Assembly (NCBI RefSeq): GCF_964204865.1
Contig: NC_135251.1
Span: 6,138,001-6,202,000, forward strand
Direction of reading: 5' to 3'
From: Styela clava
Taxonomy: Eukaryota > Chordata > Ascidiacea > Stolidobranchia > Styelidae
Length of the DNA stretch: 64,000 bases
Shown here: positions 34,802 to 45,700 of the stretch, piece by piece
How positions within the stretch are numbered: position 1 is the first letter of the stretch
How the letters are laid out: every line of letters begins with the position of its first letter
Made by a program: the position numbers and the translations under genes
The notes under the pieces: model-generated
What the model was told of the DNA's origin: nothing
Database searches by the model: none
The model's input: the letters and a program-made list of their open reading frames with translations, nothing else

Positions 34802-35626
34802 ATGGACGCCAAGTTTCAAATATCAAGCACAGCCATCAGGGAACTTACTCCAGAAGAGACAGAAAAACTGAAGTTACAGGATAAAAAGCTGGTGTCAGAA
34901 TTTCGTCAAAATGAACTGGAAAAACACGCGCAAAAAATGTGGGATTTATTTTACAAAAGGAATGGAACAAATTTTTTTAAAGATCGACATTGGACTTCAA
35001 GGGAATTTGAACAGTTGAGAGCTATTTCATCACCAGAGAAAAAAATTAAGATTTTAGAAGCCGGTTGTGGTGTTGGCAATTTTATTTTTCCGCTTCTGGA
35101 AGAAAATTCAAATTTGTTCATCCATGCATGCGATTTTTCGCCTAGGGCAGTTGATTTTGTGAAATCCAACCCCCAGTATAATACTGAAAACTGTAACGCT
35201 TTTCACTGTGATGTAACAGTTGAAAATTGCTTTGCTGAACACATTGAAGAAAATTCCGTTGACATGGTGTCGTTAATTTTCGTTTTATCCGCAATTCACC
35301 CAAAAAAATTTTTGCAAGTTTTTAACAATTTGTACAAAATACTAAAAGCAAATGGATGCATCATTTTTCGTGACTATGCTGTTAACGACTATGCAATGCT
35401 TCGGTTTGGCTCAGGGAATAAAATCTCGGAAAACTTTTATGTCCGTCAGGATGGTACGAGAGCGTATTATTTTACAATCGAATTAATCTCCAAATTGGCT
35501 GCAGATTCTGGTTTTGAAGTTGAAACGAATGAATACGTTTTACGGGAAACTGTGAATAAAAAAGAAGGACTATGTGTGCCTCGTGTATTCCTGCAAGGAA
35601 AATTTGTAAAAAAAGATTTGTTCTAA
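34802..35626 (+). CDS. METTL6: tRNA N3-methylcytidine methyltransferase METTL6
   Basis: A 274-residue protein in one uninterrupted exon, close to the family's usual length (about 280). METTL6 transfers a methyl group from S-adenosylmethionine to cytidine 32 of serine tRNAs, acting with seryl-tRNA synthetase. Recognised by the family block WDLFYKRNGTNFFKDRHWT (47-65), the SAM-binding motif ILEAGCGVGN (84-93), the acidic post-motif ACDFSPRA (109-116), IFRDY (188-192), ENFYVRQDGTRAYYF (210-224) and the C-terminal RETVNKKEGLCVPRVFLQ (248-265). METTL2/8 relatives share the fold, but they are longer and this protein lacks their N-terminal extension. The start at 34802 begins directly before the conserved region. 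A pyrimidine-rich ttttctgttttctcag ends about 50 bases 5' of the ATG, a possible acceptor for a spliced or trans-spliced leader. No canonical AATAAA is close; one lies at 36411. The lack of introns may mean a retrocopy or intron loss. Confidence 0.95.
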   Translation: MDAKFQISSTAIRELTPEETEKLKLQDKKLVSEFRQNELEKHAQKMWDLFYKRNGTNFFKDRHWTSREFEQLRAISSPEKKIKILEAGCGVGNFIFPLLEENSNLFIHACDFSPRAVDFVKSNPQYNTENCNAFHCDVTVENCFAEHIEENSVDMVSLIFVLSAIHPKKFLQVFNNLYKILKANGCIIFRDYAVNDYAMLRFGSGNKISENFYVRQDGTRAYYFTIELISKLAADSGFEVETNEYVLRETVNKKEGLCVPRVFLQGKFVKKDLF

Positions 35627-36068
35627 TACTGCTAAATTATATTTTCATCTATGCCTCAATGATTTCAACTATTAGCAGGAGTCGAAATTGACTGAAAATT
35701 AGAAATACCAGAAATTTTTGAAGACTGAATGAATATCGCTGAATGAGTCTTGCGCCTGTAAATATAGAAAAAATAACGAGATATTCGCTAACCGAGTTTC
35801 ACATTGTGATAAATATGCCCTGCGTCTGTGTGAAAAAAAAACTGGAGAACTGGAGATATCTTATAATTGGGTTTCACATCTGTGTGCTCTGGGGTAATAC
35901 AGACGTAAATCATCCTGTTCCTTTCATAAAATCTATTCTGGTCAATTTTTGTATGAATCTAGAATTTAAATTACGCCACTAGTACGAATCATTCAAACTG
36001 AGGAATATTGTCAGACCAATCTTGACCTAACATAAACTTCTAGCGAAGTAAATCCTGAAACTGCTCAA
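35627..36068. other. Intergenic, 3' of METTL6; nothing supported
   Basis: The first part should be the METTL6 3' UTR. The open frame at 35743-35982 (+) has no recognisable feature. Confidence 0.4.
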
Positions 36069-36375
36069 ACGAGAATATCGGTCAGAGACCAAAGACTTAT
36101 CGATCGAAAGTTAGCGGGAGGGGGTCTCCCAAAACAGCGCTCTTACTCCATAATAACACCTTGTGTCCCATCACTAAATGTTTAATAACTCGCTGATTAT
36201 ACGACATAATTCGCCCAAAATTAATATGCTTTTGGTCCGAAATATGATGAATGCACATGCAAAATCTGGAGCAGATTCAATCTCGCTTTCGTAAGATATC
36301 GCGTGCATCTAACAGACATACACGCAGACAAATACCAATCAACATACTTACCGATCTAAGGATCGATAAGTAATA
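36069..36375 (+). repeat. Dispersed ~300 bp repeat (cgataagtaat family)
   Basis: It runs from gagaatatcggtcagagacc to gatcgataagtaat and carries the block cccaaaacagcgctcttact, as in the copy at 23560-23868. Confidence 0.75.
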
Positions 36376-37094
36376 ATGCCAAACAAATAAGTTGTTTTTG
36401 CGTTTTTAAAAATAAATTCTATCAGGCACTGAATGAGATTTATTGAGAGATGCCTTTAGTTAACCAAACCTACTTAATTTGCAACTAAGCAGGTATGGCC
36501 CATGTCAAATAGGGTATAGTGTTCCACAAGATACAGACTTATATTTAAAAAAAATGGAAATTAGCTGTATTTCACATCACATTTTCGTTTGCTGTTATTC
36601 AAGCAGTTATGGCGTTCACTTCGCTAGACCCCGTTGTTATCATTAAATTTCCAAAAAAAGAAAAAGTTTCTAACTACTGTAGATTTGAATGTTCTTATGC
36701 TGCTCTATTCTATAATTTATATTCAAAAATATCATTTCAAAATGTATTTGCAATTGTAGATTATTTGAAATCAATGTCATGCGTCTGCTTTGGCACTTTT
36801 GTGCAATTTTCTATAATATATACTTTTATGCTAAAAAATGTGATAATGCTTTCATTTTTTGCTATAGTCTGTTGTAATGATAAATAGTATAGAATTTTGA
36901 CTTTTTTGTGCTATACTATACACTACAAGTCTACAACACAACGTTTAATGCTTTTAAAAATTAAATTATTACAGCCACATTTTCAATGGGCGATTGCCCT
37001 GCCCTCCCTGCTTTTCATTTTACCCTAATACTCTCCTTTTATCAAAATTGCTCAGTCGAATCCTCCACCACTTAAAAACGTTTTCATTTTTTAG
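36376..37094. other. Intergenic 5' of the dehydrogenase gene
   Basis: AT-rich sequence. The 92-codon open frame at 36609-36887 (+) is hydrophobic (LYSKISF ... MLSFFAIVC) but has no homologous repeat, domain or ribosome/splice context, so I leave it uncalled. The promoter of the next gene should lie here. Confidence 0.35.
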
Positions 37095-37127
37095 GAATAT
37101 GTATTAGTCTAGGATAAATATTCTGAC

Positions 37128-38048
37128 ATGGCATTGGTTGAAAACTTTGTTACAGTAGTTGGAGTTTTAACTATTCTCCGCTTTTTCTCAAGATTTGTGG
37201 GAACTGTTGCTCGCATAATCAACGAGTCATTGTGGAGTAAAACCTTTGATTTTAAGAAGTTCGGGACATGGGCGGTCGTTACCGGTGCTAGTGACGGAAT
37301 TGGAAAAGCGACGGCATATGAACTTGCTAAAGCTGGAATGAATTTGGTGATCTTGGCTCGTACGAAGTCGAAACTTGATAAATTTGCTGACGAATTGCGA
37401 CAAAGTTTCAACGTTCGTGTTATTGTTATAGCAGTTGATTTTTCAAATGGTGAAGATATTTATGATGTCATAAATGAAGAATTGAGGGATCTCGATATTG
37501 CATTGTTGGTTAACAATGTCGGCATGGCGTTCGGAAAACCTATGTCCTTCATGGACGTTCCAGAGTACAGAAAATATTCTACTAATGTTGTGAATGTCAA
37601 TGTCTTGGCTGCCATGAAAATGACAGAAATCGTTTTGCCAAATATGGTCAAAAAGGGGGGTGGGATTATAACTAACATATCTTCGCTTGTTGCCTCTATG
37701 AATGGAGCATATTTTTCAGTTTATGGGGGTTCAAAAGCAGCTATCAACGCTTATACAGAAGCGATGCAGAATGAATACTCAAACAAAGGAATAATTTTTC
37801 AACTCATTGCTCCAGGTTTGACAGTCACACCAATGGCATTAACATACACTGACTTGAAACCAAATTTGTTGATCCCGGTATCAAAGTTGTACGGAAAACA
37901 TGTTGTCAAGTCACTGGGAAAATCGTCTCACACAAATACAGGATTCCTTGGACATAATGTGTTTAAACTTTTCATAAATCTCATCCCAGATTTCTTAGCT
38001 GCAAAGATAAATGGATCTGAAGCAGCAAAATTAAAACCTAATAAATAG
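37128..38048 (+). CDS. Short-chain dehydrogenase, HSD17B3/HSD17B12 type
   Basis: A 306-residue protein in one exon. The family reduces 3-oxoacyl-CoA (very-long-chain fatty acid elongation) or 17-keto-steroids with NADPH at the ER membrane. Visible: an N-terminal hydrophobic stretch (VTVVGVLTILRFF, 8-20) that could anchor the protein; the cofactor motif TGASDGIG (52-59); NNVG (129-132); catalytic Ser186 (ISS), Tyr199 and Lys203 (YGGSK); and LVNNVGMAFGKPMSFMDVP, as in HSD17B12-type enzymes. The C terminus is KLKPNK, not a clear KKxx retrieval signal. I cannot choose between HSD17B3, HSD17B12 and HSDL1 orthology without a tree, so I give no symbol. A strong acceptor-like ttttcattttttag ends 32 bases 5' of the ATG, again suggesting a spliced leader. 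AATAAA at 38174 is a plausible poly(A) signal. Confidence 0.93.
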   Translation: MALVENFVTVVGVLTILRFFSRFVGTVARIINESLWSKTFDFKKFGTWAVVTGASDGIGKATAYELAKAGMNLVILARTKSKLDKFADELRQSFNVRVIVIAVDFSNGEDIYDVINEELRDLDIALLVNNVGMAFGKPMSFMDVPEYRKYSTNVVNVNVLAAMKMTEIVLPNMVKKGGGIITNISSLVASMNGAYFSVYGGSKAAINAYTEAMQNEYSNKGIIFQLIAPGLTVTPMALTYTDLKPNLLIPVSKLYGKHVVKSLGKSSHTNTGFLGHNVFKLFINLIPDFLAAKINGSEAAKLKPNK

Positions 38049-38173
38049 GATGAATTTAATGAAATGTTGACTTTGTGTATGTTGTGTAACTTGTGTTATA
38101 GTTTTAAGGTTTAAAAAAAAGCTAGAACTGTTGAAAAGTAGTTTTGAATTATATAGTGATACCTTGGTAGTCG

Positions 38174-38179
38174 AATAAA
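38174..38179 (+). terminator. Polyadenylation signal AATAAA of the dehydrogenase gene
   Basis: Canonical hexamer about 125 bases after the stop codon, the first one downstream. Confidence 0.55.
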
Positions 38180-38611
38180 TTCGTTCTGGATTGGTGTTGG
38201 AGTACCGAAACTTATGGTGATTATTTTAAACACATTCCAAAATACCGTACTCGAAATATTGAGAAATTTTTTTCATAACATAAAAAAAAATACCAACAAG
38301 ATTAACAACAACATATTACCAAAACGTTCCACTTGGGCCCATTAAGTGTTCTATAATTTAAAAAACTTTTAAAAAACATTTGAAAAGTTATCATTTTAAG
38401 TAATTGGACCATGATCCCTGCTAGATAGGAATTCTAGAATACTTATCTGCTCATAACCCATTCTACCTCTAGTTACCAGATTTCTCCTTGCATAATATTC
38501 AGGTACATTTCAGCATATAATTCTATTGAAGTCAGTTGTGTATTATTTGTGGAAAGTCATGGTATTCTATATTGTTTCACTATCTAATTAATTTGTTTCT
38601 AATTTGTGAAC

Positions 38612-38847
38612 GGGGCTCCCGAAGTATGCGAACCAAGATGGCGGACATCGGAACGTAACATGGGTAACAGGTTAGGGTTAGGCGATAATTTTTTTCCAAT
38701 TTTCCTTATTTTAGTTCTATTATCAGTTCGAAGACTAGCCAAGAGCCTCCCGTAGTATTTATACCTAAAATTATGGCCTAACCCTAACCTAGTACACATA
38801 TTACATTCCGATGTCCGCCATCTTGGTTCGCATACTTCGGGAGCCCC
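38612..38847. mobile_element. MITE with 42-bp perfect inverted ends and 8-bp target duplication
   Basis: Both ends read GGGGCTCCCGAAGTATGCGA inward and stay identical for about 42 bases by eye. The element is flanked by TTGTGAAC at 38604-38611 and again at 38848-38855, an exact 8-bp target duplication as made by hAT-type transposases. Other members: 32583-32815, 41583-41812, 63896-64000 and fragments at 23912 and 32336. The high similarity of the two ends suggests a recent insertion. Confidence 0.9.
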
Positions 38848-38880
38848 TTGTGAACTTCTTTTGCCATTGAGATTATAATA

Positions 38881-39087
38881 CGGGGTGCCCAAAAAGTTCC
38901 GCCCGATTTCATAGCATTACCAATTGCAAATTTGAAAAATTTGGTTGTATGATAAATAGGGACTACAACATTTAACATATATAACATCAAATTAGAAACA
39001 GGTTGAATATAAATATTTTTTTAAATTAAAAAAATAGCATTTGATTATAAAGACTTTATAATCGGGCGAAACTTTTTGGACACCCTG
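38881..39087. mobile_element. Mariner-type MITE flanked by TA
   Basis: The ends read cggggtgcccaaaaagttcc and actttttggacaccctg, with gcccgat / atcgggc inside them, and the element is flanked by TA on both sides (38879-38880 and 39088-39089), as expected for Tc1/mariner insertions. About 207 bp, no frame. Confidence 0.8.
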
Positions 39088-39089
39088 TA

Positions 39090-39716
39090 CATTGTATATA
39101 TTTCATATTTTGCCTATTTTTGATTGTTAGAGGTTTAGATGTCTTGCTGAAACTAACACGAAAGTATTTTTATAAATTATATTGAACTCGAGGTTGTGTG
39201 GAGAAGTTTATGTTTGCTGAGATGATGATTATGCTGCATAAATACATTCGTGTTAGTTTGAAGCAAGAAATTTATTAAATCACATAGAATTTTCATATTT
39301 ACTATTCCTGCAGCATTCTTGTATCATTGCCATACGGGTCCACCAGCATGGAAATATCGAGGAATAACATAGAATTGGTATCAATTTAGTTAAGTTGTTT
39401 AGCAGGTAATGGTACATAATGCACCCACCAACATGATTCCCTGTAGTTTCAGTAACTCCCGGAATTCAGTTGTAATTTTGCTCAGAAATCTGTCTCTATT
39501 GATGATTCTGCTTTACTTTTGAGTGAGTTTGCGTGGCCTAGCGTTTCTTCAAGCAAATGTAAAAAAATGCCATAAAATAAAGATTTAATATGCAAACACT
39601 CACCGCTATATTACATTATACAAGTGAATTTTGTCCCACCAATTTTACAAGACTTTTTTTCAATTTGTATGCTGTTTATTTTTATCAAAATTTTTTATAA
39701 AATTCATTGATTTCCA
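39090..39716. other. Intergenic 5' of BUD13
   Basis: No gene. The stretch ends in tttcattgatttccag just before the BUD13 leader, which is an acceptor-like site about 20 bases 5' of the ATG. Confidence 0.4.
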
Positions 39717-39736
39717 GGCATAGACATAGATATAAA

Positions 39737-42700
39737 ATGACTTCACTCAGCCGGGAGGAATACTTGAAGAAATATCTTGCCCCAGTTGAAAGTGGCGACT
39801 ATAAGAAACGGAAAAAGAAAAAAGGGGGAAAAGTCAAACAGTGAGTGATGTTGTTTTTCATCTGTCATGAGGAGAAAACTGACAAGGTTTAGTTAATTTA
39901 TGGCGAGTTAGTGCAAACCGCGATACGTGAAGAGATTTTTTGTGGCCCTTGAACTTCATTTTTAATGCATAAAACCAAAAATTGCTCAGAAATTTATAGT
40001 TATCTGTTGGCGGATGTATGTCGAAACAATGTCTGTTGTGCGGTGGTTGTTTTGCAGTAGTTAGCGAACATATCGGGGGATTCTGGCTGCTTCCTGAACG
40101 AATACCTACTTGTTAGTTTGTAATTAACACAGAAATAGAAGTTGCGGTCATGTCATAATTTGAAGTTTATTAATGTGGCGGCTGTTCATAGGTGGAAAAT
40201 AATGCAGCTCATACTCTGCCGTCAATAGGCATATTTGGCCGAGTAGTATCGCAGTGCCGATGACTGTTTTATATGTATGAACTTCAAAACTATATTGGCC
40301 ATACCTTTGTACATAGTAATCTCCAGTTTCTCTTTGGTGTGACTGGGATCTTTCCAGTTCATCATGGGTTATGTGGCCTACCCTGTTTATTATATCTCGG
40401 CTTACATTCTGTTTTTTGTATCGATTTACTTGAGTTTCTCTCTGTACTAATGCTTAGCACATTTATCTCATGGGAGAGGAAAGATATTAGTAAGAGTTTT
40501 TTCTGACAAGCCGAGTTCTTCACATGCCTTATTTGTTGTACAGGGTGTCCATAAGTTCGTTTACAATTCCAATTTTGTTATGAAGTCAGTTCTCAATATA
40601 GCATTACCAGGTTTATTGTTTTTTAATCAGTAATTTTTAAGTATTTTCACTTCATTCAATACATCTGTGAGGGCCAAAACAATATATGGTATCGTTAAAT
40701 TCTCTCTACAGTTTATGAAAATTATATAATACTTTATTGACACCCTAGATATATGGATTTTGGCGGCATATGTCAATGAGGAGTTCTTGCACATAAGTAT
40801 CTCCTCCCATGAGGTTTCAGCTTTCGGACTAACACAGAGTATGTGTGCATCCCACCCACGAGCCCTGTCATTTTATTTTTTATTTTATTATTTTCAGAGG
40901 AAGGGGCATGAAAATAGTCGATGACGATGTTTCATGGAAAAATATTGGACCGAAAGATGAGGAGGGGGATTTCCCTGATGCTTTACTGGTACGTTATACA
41001 TATTTTATTCAAGCAAGGTTTCTGGGGATGCCATTATAGTTGAGTCTAATGCTTTAACCACAAGCCCCCATTGGCCTAGTTTGTGTAATCTTATCTATTA
41101 TTTTCTCTCCTAGCTTATTTGACATGAAGTGGACCTATAGATCGTTTTGGTATTAATTAGGTTGTTGTTCTTTTTCTTGTTACCTTATGAAAAAAATCGC
41201 TCCTCTTACTCAACAAGTGACCAATTGCTTTGGTACTTTCAGTGGTTAAAATAGTCGATTACGTTGGCTTTTTAATATTAAACATGGTGCATTGAATACA
41301 TCATGAAAACTCCTTAACAGCAAGGTATTTTCATAGAAAAGGAGGACCAAAAAACGTTACAGTCGTTGGAAGATAGAATAGATCATAAAAGTATTAGAAG
41401 CACTGACCTATGACCTTTTTATCTTCTCAGACACAGGAAGAGAAACCTCAAGTTGAAGTTATCGACAACAGAACAAAATCTGAGAAGGAACTTGATGCGT
41501 ATAGGAAGAGCAGTAAATGGAAAACATTGAAGGAAGACAGCGATGAAAATAGGGTTTGTACTGCGTAATGCTTCATTTCCGGTACTCCCGAAGTATGTGA
41601 ACCAAGATCTCGGATACTTTAATGTAGTATGTATACCAGAATATGGGTAGGCCATAATTTTATCCCAATTTTTCCCATTTTAGTTCTATTACGAGTTCGG
41701 GGACTAGCCAAGTGACTCCCGTAGTATTTGTACCTGAAATTATGGCGTAACCCTAATCGGGTACACATACTATGTTCCGGTGTCCGCCATCTTGGTTCAC
41801 ACACTTCGCGAGTAGGCTACCTTGTTTTCAAGTTTCCCCGATTTTCATTCTCGTATGAGATTTCACCAGGGCTGCTGAATCGGCATAAGTTTACAATCAA
41901 CTCCGAGTTGATTCAAAATTTTTGAATCAGATTCCACATCTGAACTTATGCAAGTCTCCATTAAAAACATGTCAAATGATTGCCTATTTCTTATTTGTTA
42001 ATAAGTATGATATCTCTTGCTTTGTTTCAATTGACAACGCAATTTTGACGATCCATAAGTGTGTGTACTAATATGGAGGTGACTAATTTTGTTCGCCTAC
42101 TTTACATCATGTTGTGTAAAGGGACTGAAACCTACTAGTCATCGAACTCGTAATAGAAGTAAAATAAAAAAAAAACGGAATCAAATTATGGCCTAACCCT
42201 AACTTGGTACTATCAATTTTGATAACTGAATTTTATATAGTTTAAGTGGCTCTTGGAATTTTAGTCTCATAAATCTCTCTCTTATAGTGTTTGATATTAC
42301 TTTTTTTTAAATAAAAATTCGAAAATTCCAATTTTTTTACAGATTGTGATAGAAGATTCTGGTAGTGATTTTGATGACATCCCTCGGAAAAAGCAATCAA
42401 ATAATTCCAGACACGATTCGGACAGCGATATAGAAATCCCGAGGAAATCAGAGGCTAAATCACGAAAAAGGCATGACTCTACTAGTGGAGACGATACAGC
42501 GCCACCAAGGGGATCTAAAATTTCTAAAAGGACTAAACATAATGATTCCGATAGTGACTTGGACATAAGGACTAAAAAGCATGACAGAGCAGAAAATACT
42601 TTTAGAAGAAAACATGACTCATCAAGTTTAACTGACTCTAGATCAGGAAAACATTCACACAAAGGTCATAGGTCAAGGCACGATTCTGATTTAGAAATTC

Positions 42701-45700
42701 GAAGATCGACTTCTAAATCAAATAGAAATACAGATAGAAATGGACAAAACAGTAATTCTAACAGTCAAAGGTCACGTCATGATTCCGACTCTGATTTAGA
42801 TGTAAAAAGATCTAAATCATCACAAAAAAGAGACTCCAATCACCGCCGGTCTCGACATGAAAGTGACTCAGATTTGGAAATTCCACGTTCTAAGACTCAA
42901 AAACGTAATAATCACAGTCCATCATCTAGAAAATCTAATCAAAAAAACAAATCTGGGAATAGCAGGCATGATTCTTCTTCAGATTCGGATTTAAATATCC
43001 CAAGGTCAAAACAGTCAATCTTAAGGTCAAATGAAGGTCGTAAACAGGTAGGAATGTTTACAGTCGTATACTTCTATATTACTGGTAAACATGTGTATCG
43101 TTTTGCTAATGCTTGAGGAGAATGGCCTAACAAATATTGTAATGCAATGCAAAATTGGGTTACAAAATTACTCGCATGTAAATAATTTGTCAACTTTAAA
43201 AATTTTCTTCAAAAATGACTAAATGGCGATTTTGCACTAATAGTGAACACTGTACTTGTGTATCATTTTCTAAATTTTTGTAGGATGAAAATGGCCTTTT
43301 TAATTACAAATTTTCAATACTTATGGATGATAGGAAGCTCCAGTAGAATTTTATTTTCCCAATTCCTATGAGATGCGATTTAATCAAAGATTAAAGAAGA
43401 AAAATTCTTTATTTCGCGTCAAATTTCAAAAAATTTTAGGTTCCATTTTGACTTTATTTGTACTCCCCTGATTTTCTTAGCAAACTTTGTGCATTTCGAC
43501 AAGTGGTTCCCAAAATTGAGTAGAAGTCGGATGGCCGAGATATCGGTATAATTGAAATGTTACGAATATCCATGCGCCTAAACTGTGATGATGACGTAAC
43601 AATTGATGGTATCTAGATCACAAAAAGACGTTACGCAAGCTGTAGTTCGCCCACAGGCCGCGGTTTGGAAACCACTACATAGGCTTTACGTCACTGTTGC
43701 ATATGTACTTTGTGTTTGCATATCTCAACGTTTATCTCTTGTTATTCTAATGTCAGGTCGAAAGAAATGACTCTGACTCTGATATGGATTTGCCTCGTCC
43801 TAGGAAATCACGTAATGACTCAGACTCTGATTTAGAAATTCCTCGGCAAAAAAATAAAGGTGCTTCTGACAGCCAGAAAAAAAGAGTGAGTGCAATTTAT
43901 TATATCGAGGTTTTCAAGAGCAAAGAGCGAACTTTATCAAAAAAAATGATTTGAAAGTGTTGCAAAGAAATACATGCTCTTTATGGGGTCATATACTCTC
44001 CACATTCATTATTGCTCAATTTATTCTTATTTTTTATGTACTATTTTATGAACAAGGCCTCATATAAGCAGCCACTGGAGGAGATAAGGAGCTATTCTAT
44101 TTGATTTTGGAAGAACCGTGTTCTTTCCTGTTTGGCATTGTGTGTGCCTGAGTTTCTCAAACTTTTGGCATGACAGAGCCTGTGAAAAGATGGACTTTCA
44201 TTTGCTGAGCCTCACGATAAATTTATAAAATAAAAACAGAGAAACACATTGTTAGCCTACTCACCATTTAATATCCGGAGTAAACTAAAATTATATTAGC
44301 CTAATTAATGACTCAAATTTTTTGATGCTTTACTTGATGCTGATTTTTGAAAGTATTCATTATTTCAATGAATAGCCAGTGGAGCCCCTAGGTTTCTTCC
44401 AAGGAGCGCTGGGGTTCCATGTGGAACACATCCATTCCCATTCGCCATAATAATGTTGCATTCCTAGTGGTTGGCGTTGTTGAACCAGAGATTAAAAAAT
44501 ACATTATTATTTTACCAAATCACTGTCTAGTTATTTTTAATAACGTTTAGTTTTCACAACTCTCTACATGAGAAGCAGGCCCACATGAAAGTGCTTTGGC
44601 GGTCCGCATGCTACATGTGGGCTATAGTTTGCCCATCCCTTGTATAAATCTTCATGAAGAGTGAAATCGAATATTTTTGAATAATTCTATCCACTTGCAG
44701 GCACAAATGTCAAGCGGTGGGACGGGAGGGCTGACGAGTCGCCATGAATTGAAAAAAGAAATTGAAGAACGAAGAAAAAAGGATTCTGATATTGATAAGC
44801 TTGCAAGAGACACTAGAACTAATGGTTAGATGAGTGATTCTTTGTCGATATCTATTGTTCTTATCTTTATTCATTTTATTCTTATCCTCTATATCTCTTA
44901 TCGGCGCACTAGAAGTGTGTTACTAATTTTGTTCGCCTACTTTACATAAAGTTGTGTAAAGGAACTGAAACATATGGGCGGGGGTATATTCACTTGGCTA
45001 ACACGGACAATCCTCGAACTCGTAATAAAACTAAAATAAAAAAATTAGAATAAATGATAGCCTAACCCTAACCTGGTACACGAAGTACCCTCTTATCTAT
45101 AATATATCCCCTACCATATTTTTCTTATCTTTATCTATCCCTTTCTTTATCACTGTCTGATGTCAATCGTTTTCTACTGAAGTTTCTGTCCTAGTGATAA
45201 ACTTATCTAAAGCCCCTGACACATCAAGCTTAATCATGTGGCCAATCATGGCCTTATATCCCGGTTACCAGCTAAGAAATCTAATGTCAAAAGCCAGGGG
45301 CGTGCAACTTTTATTACAGGATTACATTACAATCGTTTTCTACTGAAGTTTCTGTCCTAGTGATGAACTTATCTAAAGCCCCTGACACACCAAGCTTAAT
45401 CATGTGGCTAATCATGGCTTTATATCCCGGTTACCAGCTAAGAGTTCTAATGTCAAAAGCCAGGGGCGTGCAACTTTTATTACAGGAAGGACAGATACGA
45501 ATAAGAGAGTGAAATCGCGGGCCGTACTTTTATTTAACATAGGCTTTCTAGTAGCTGCAGGCACAAAAATTTTCAATATTGATCTTATGACATTCGTTTC
45601 GCACTAGCCAGCTGTTAGGAAATTGTAACGACATAAGCATAGATAATAATTGGACTCTGGTTTTTGCAACGCAAAGGGATTGGAACTAAATTAAAAACGC

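Noticed and set aside
36609-36887. 92-codon hydrophobic + frame
   Set aside because: No homologous exon, domain or splice signals; composition follows the AT-rich base content.
42297-42662. 121-codon - strand frame, Ser/Leu-rich
   Set aside because: It is the exact antisense of the BUD13 repeat exon.
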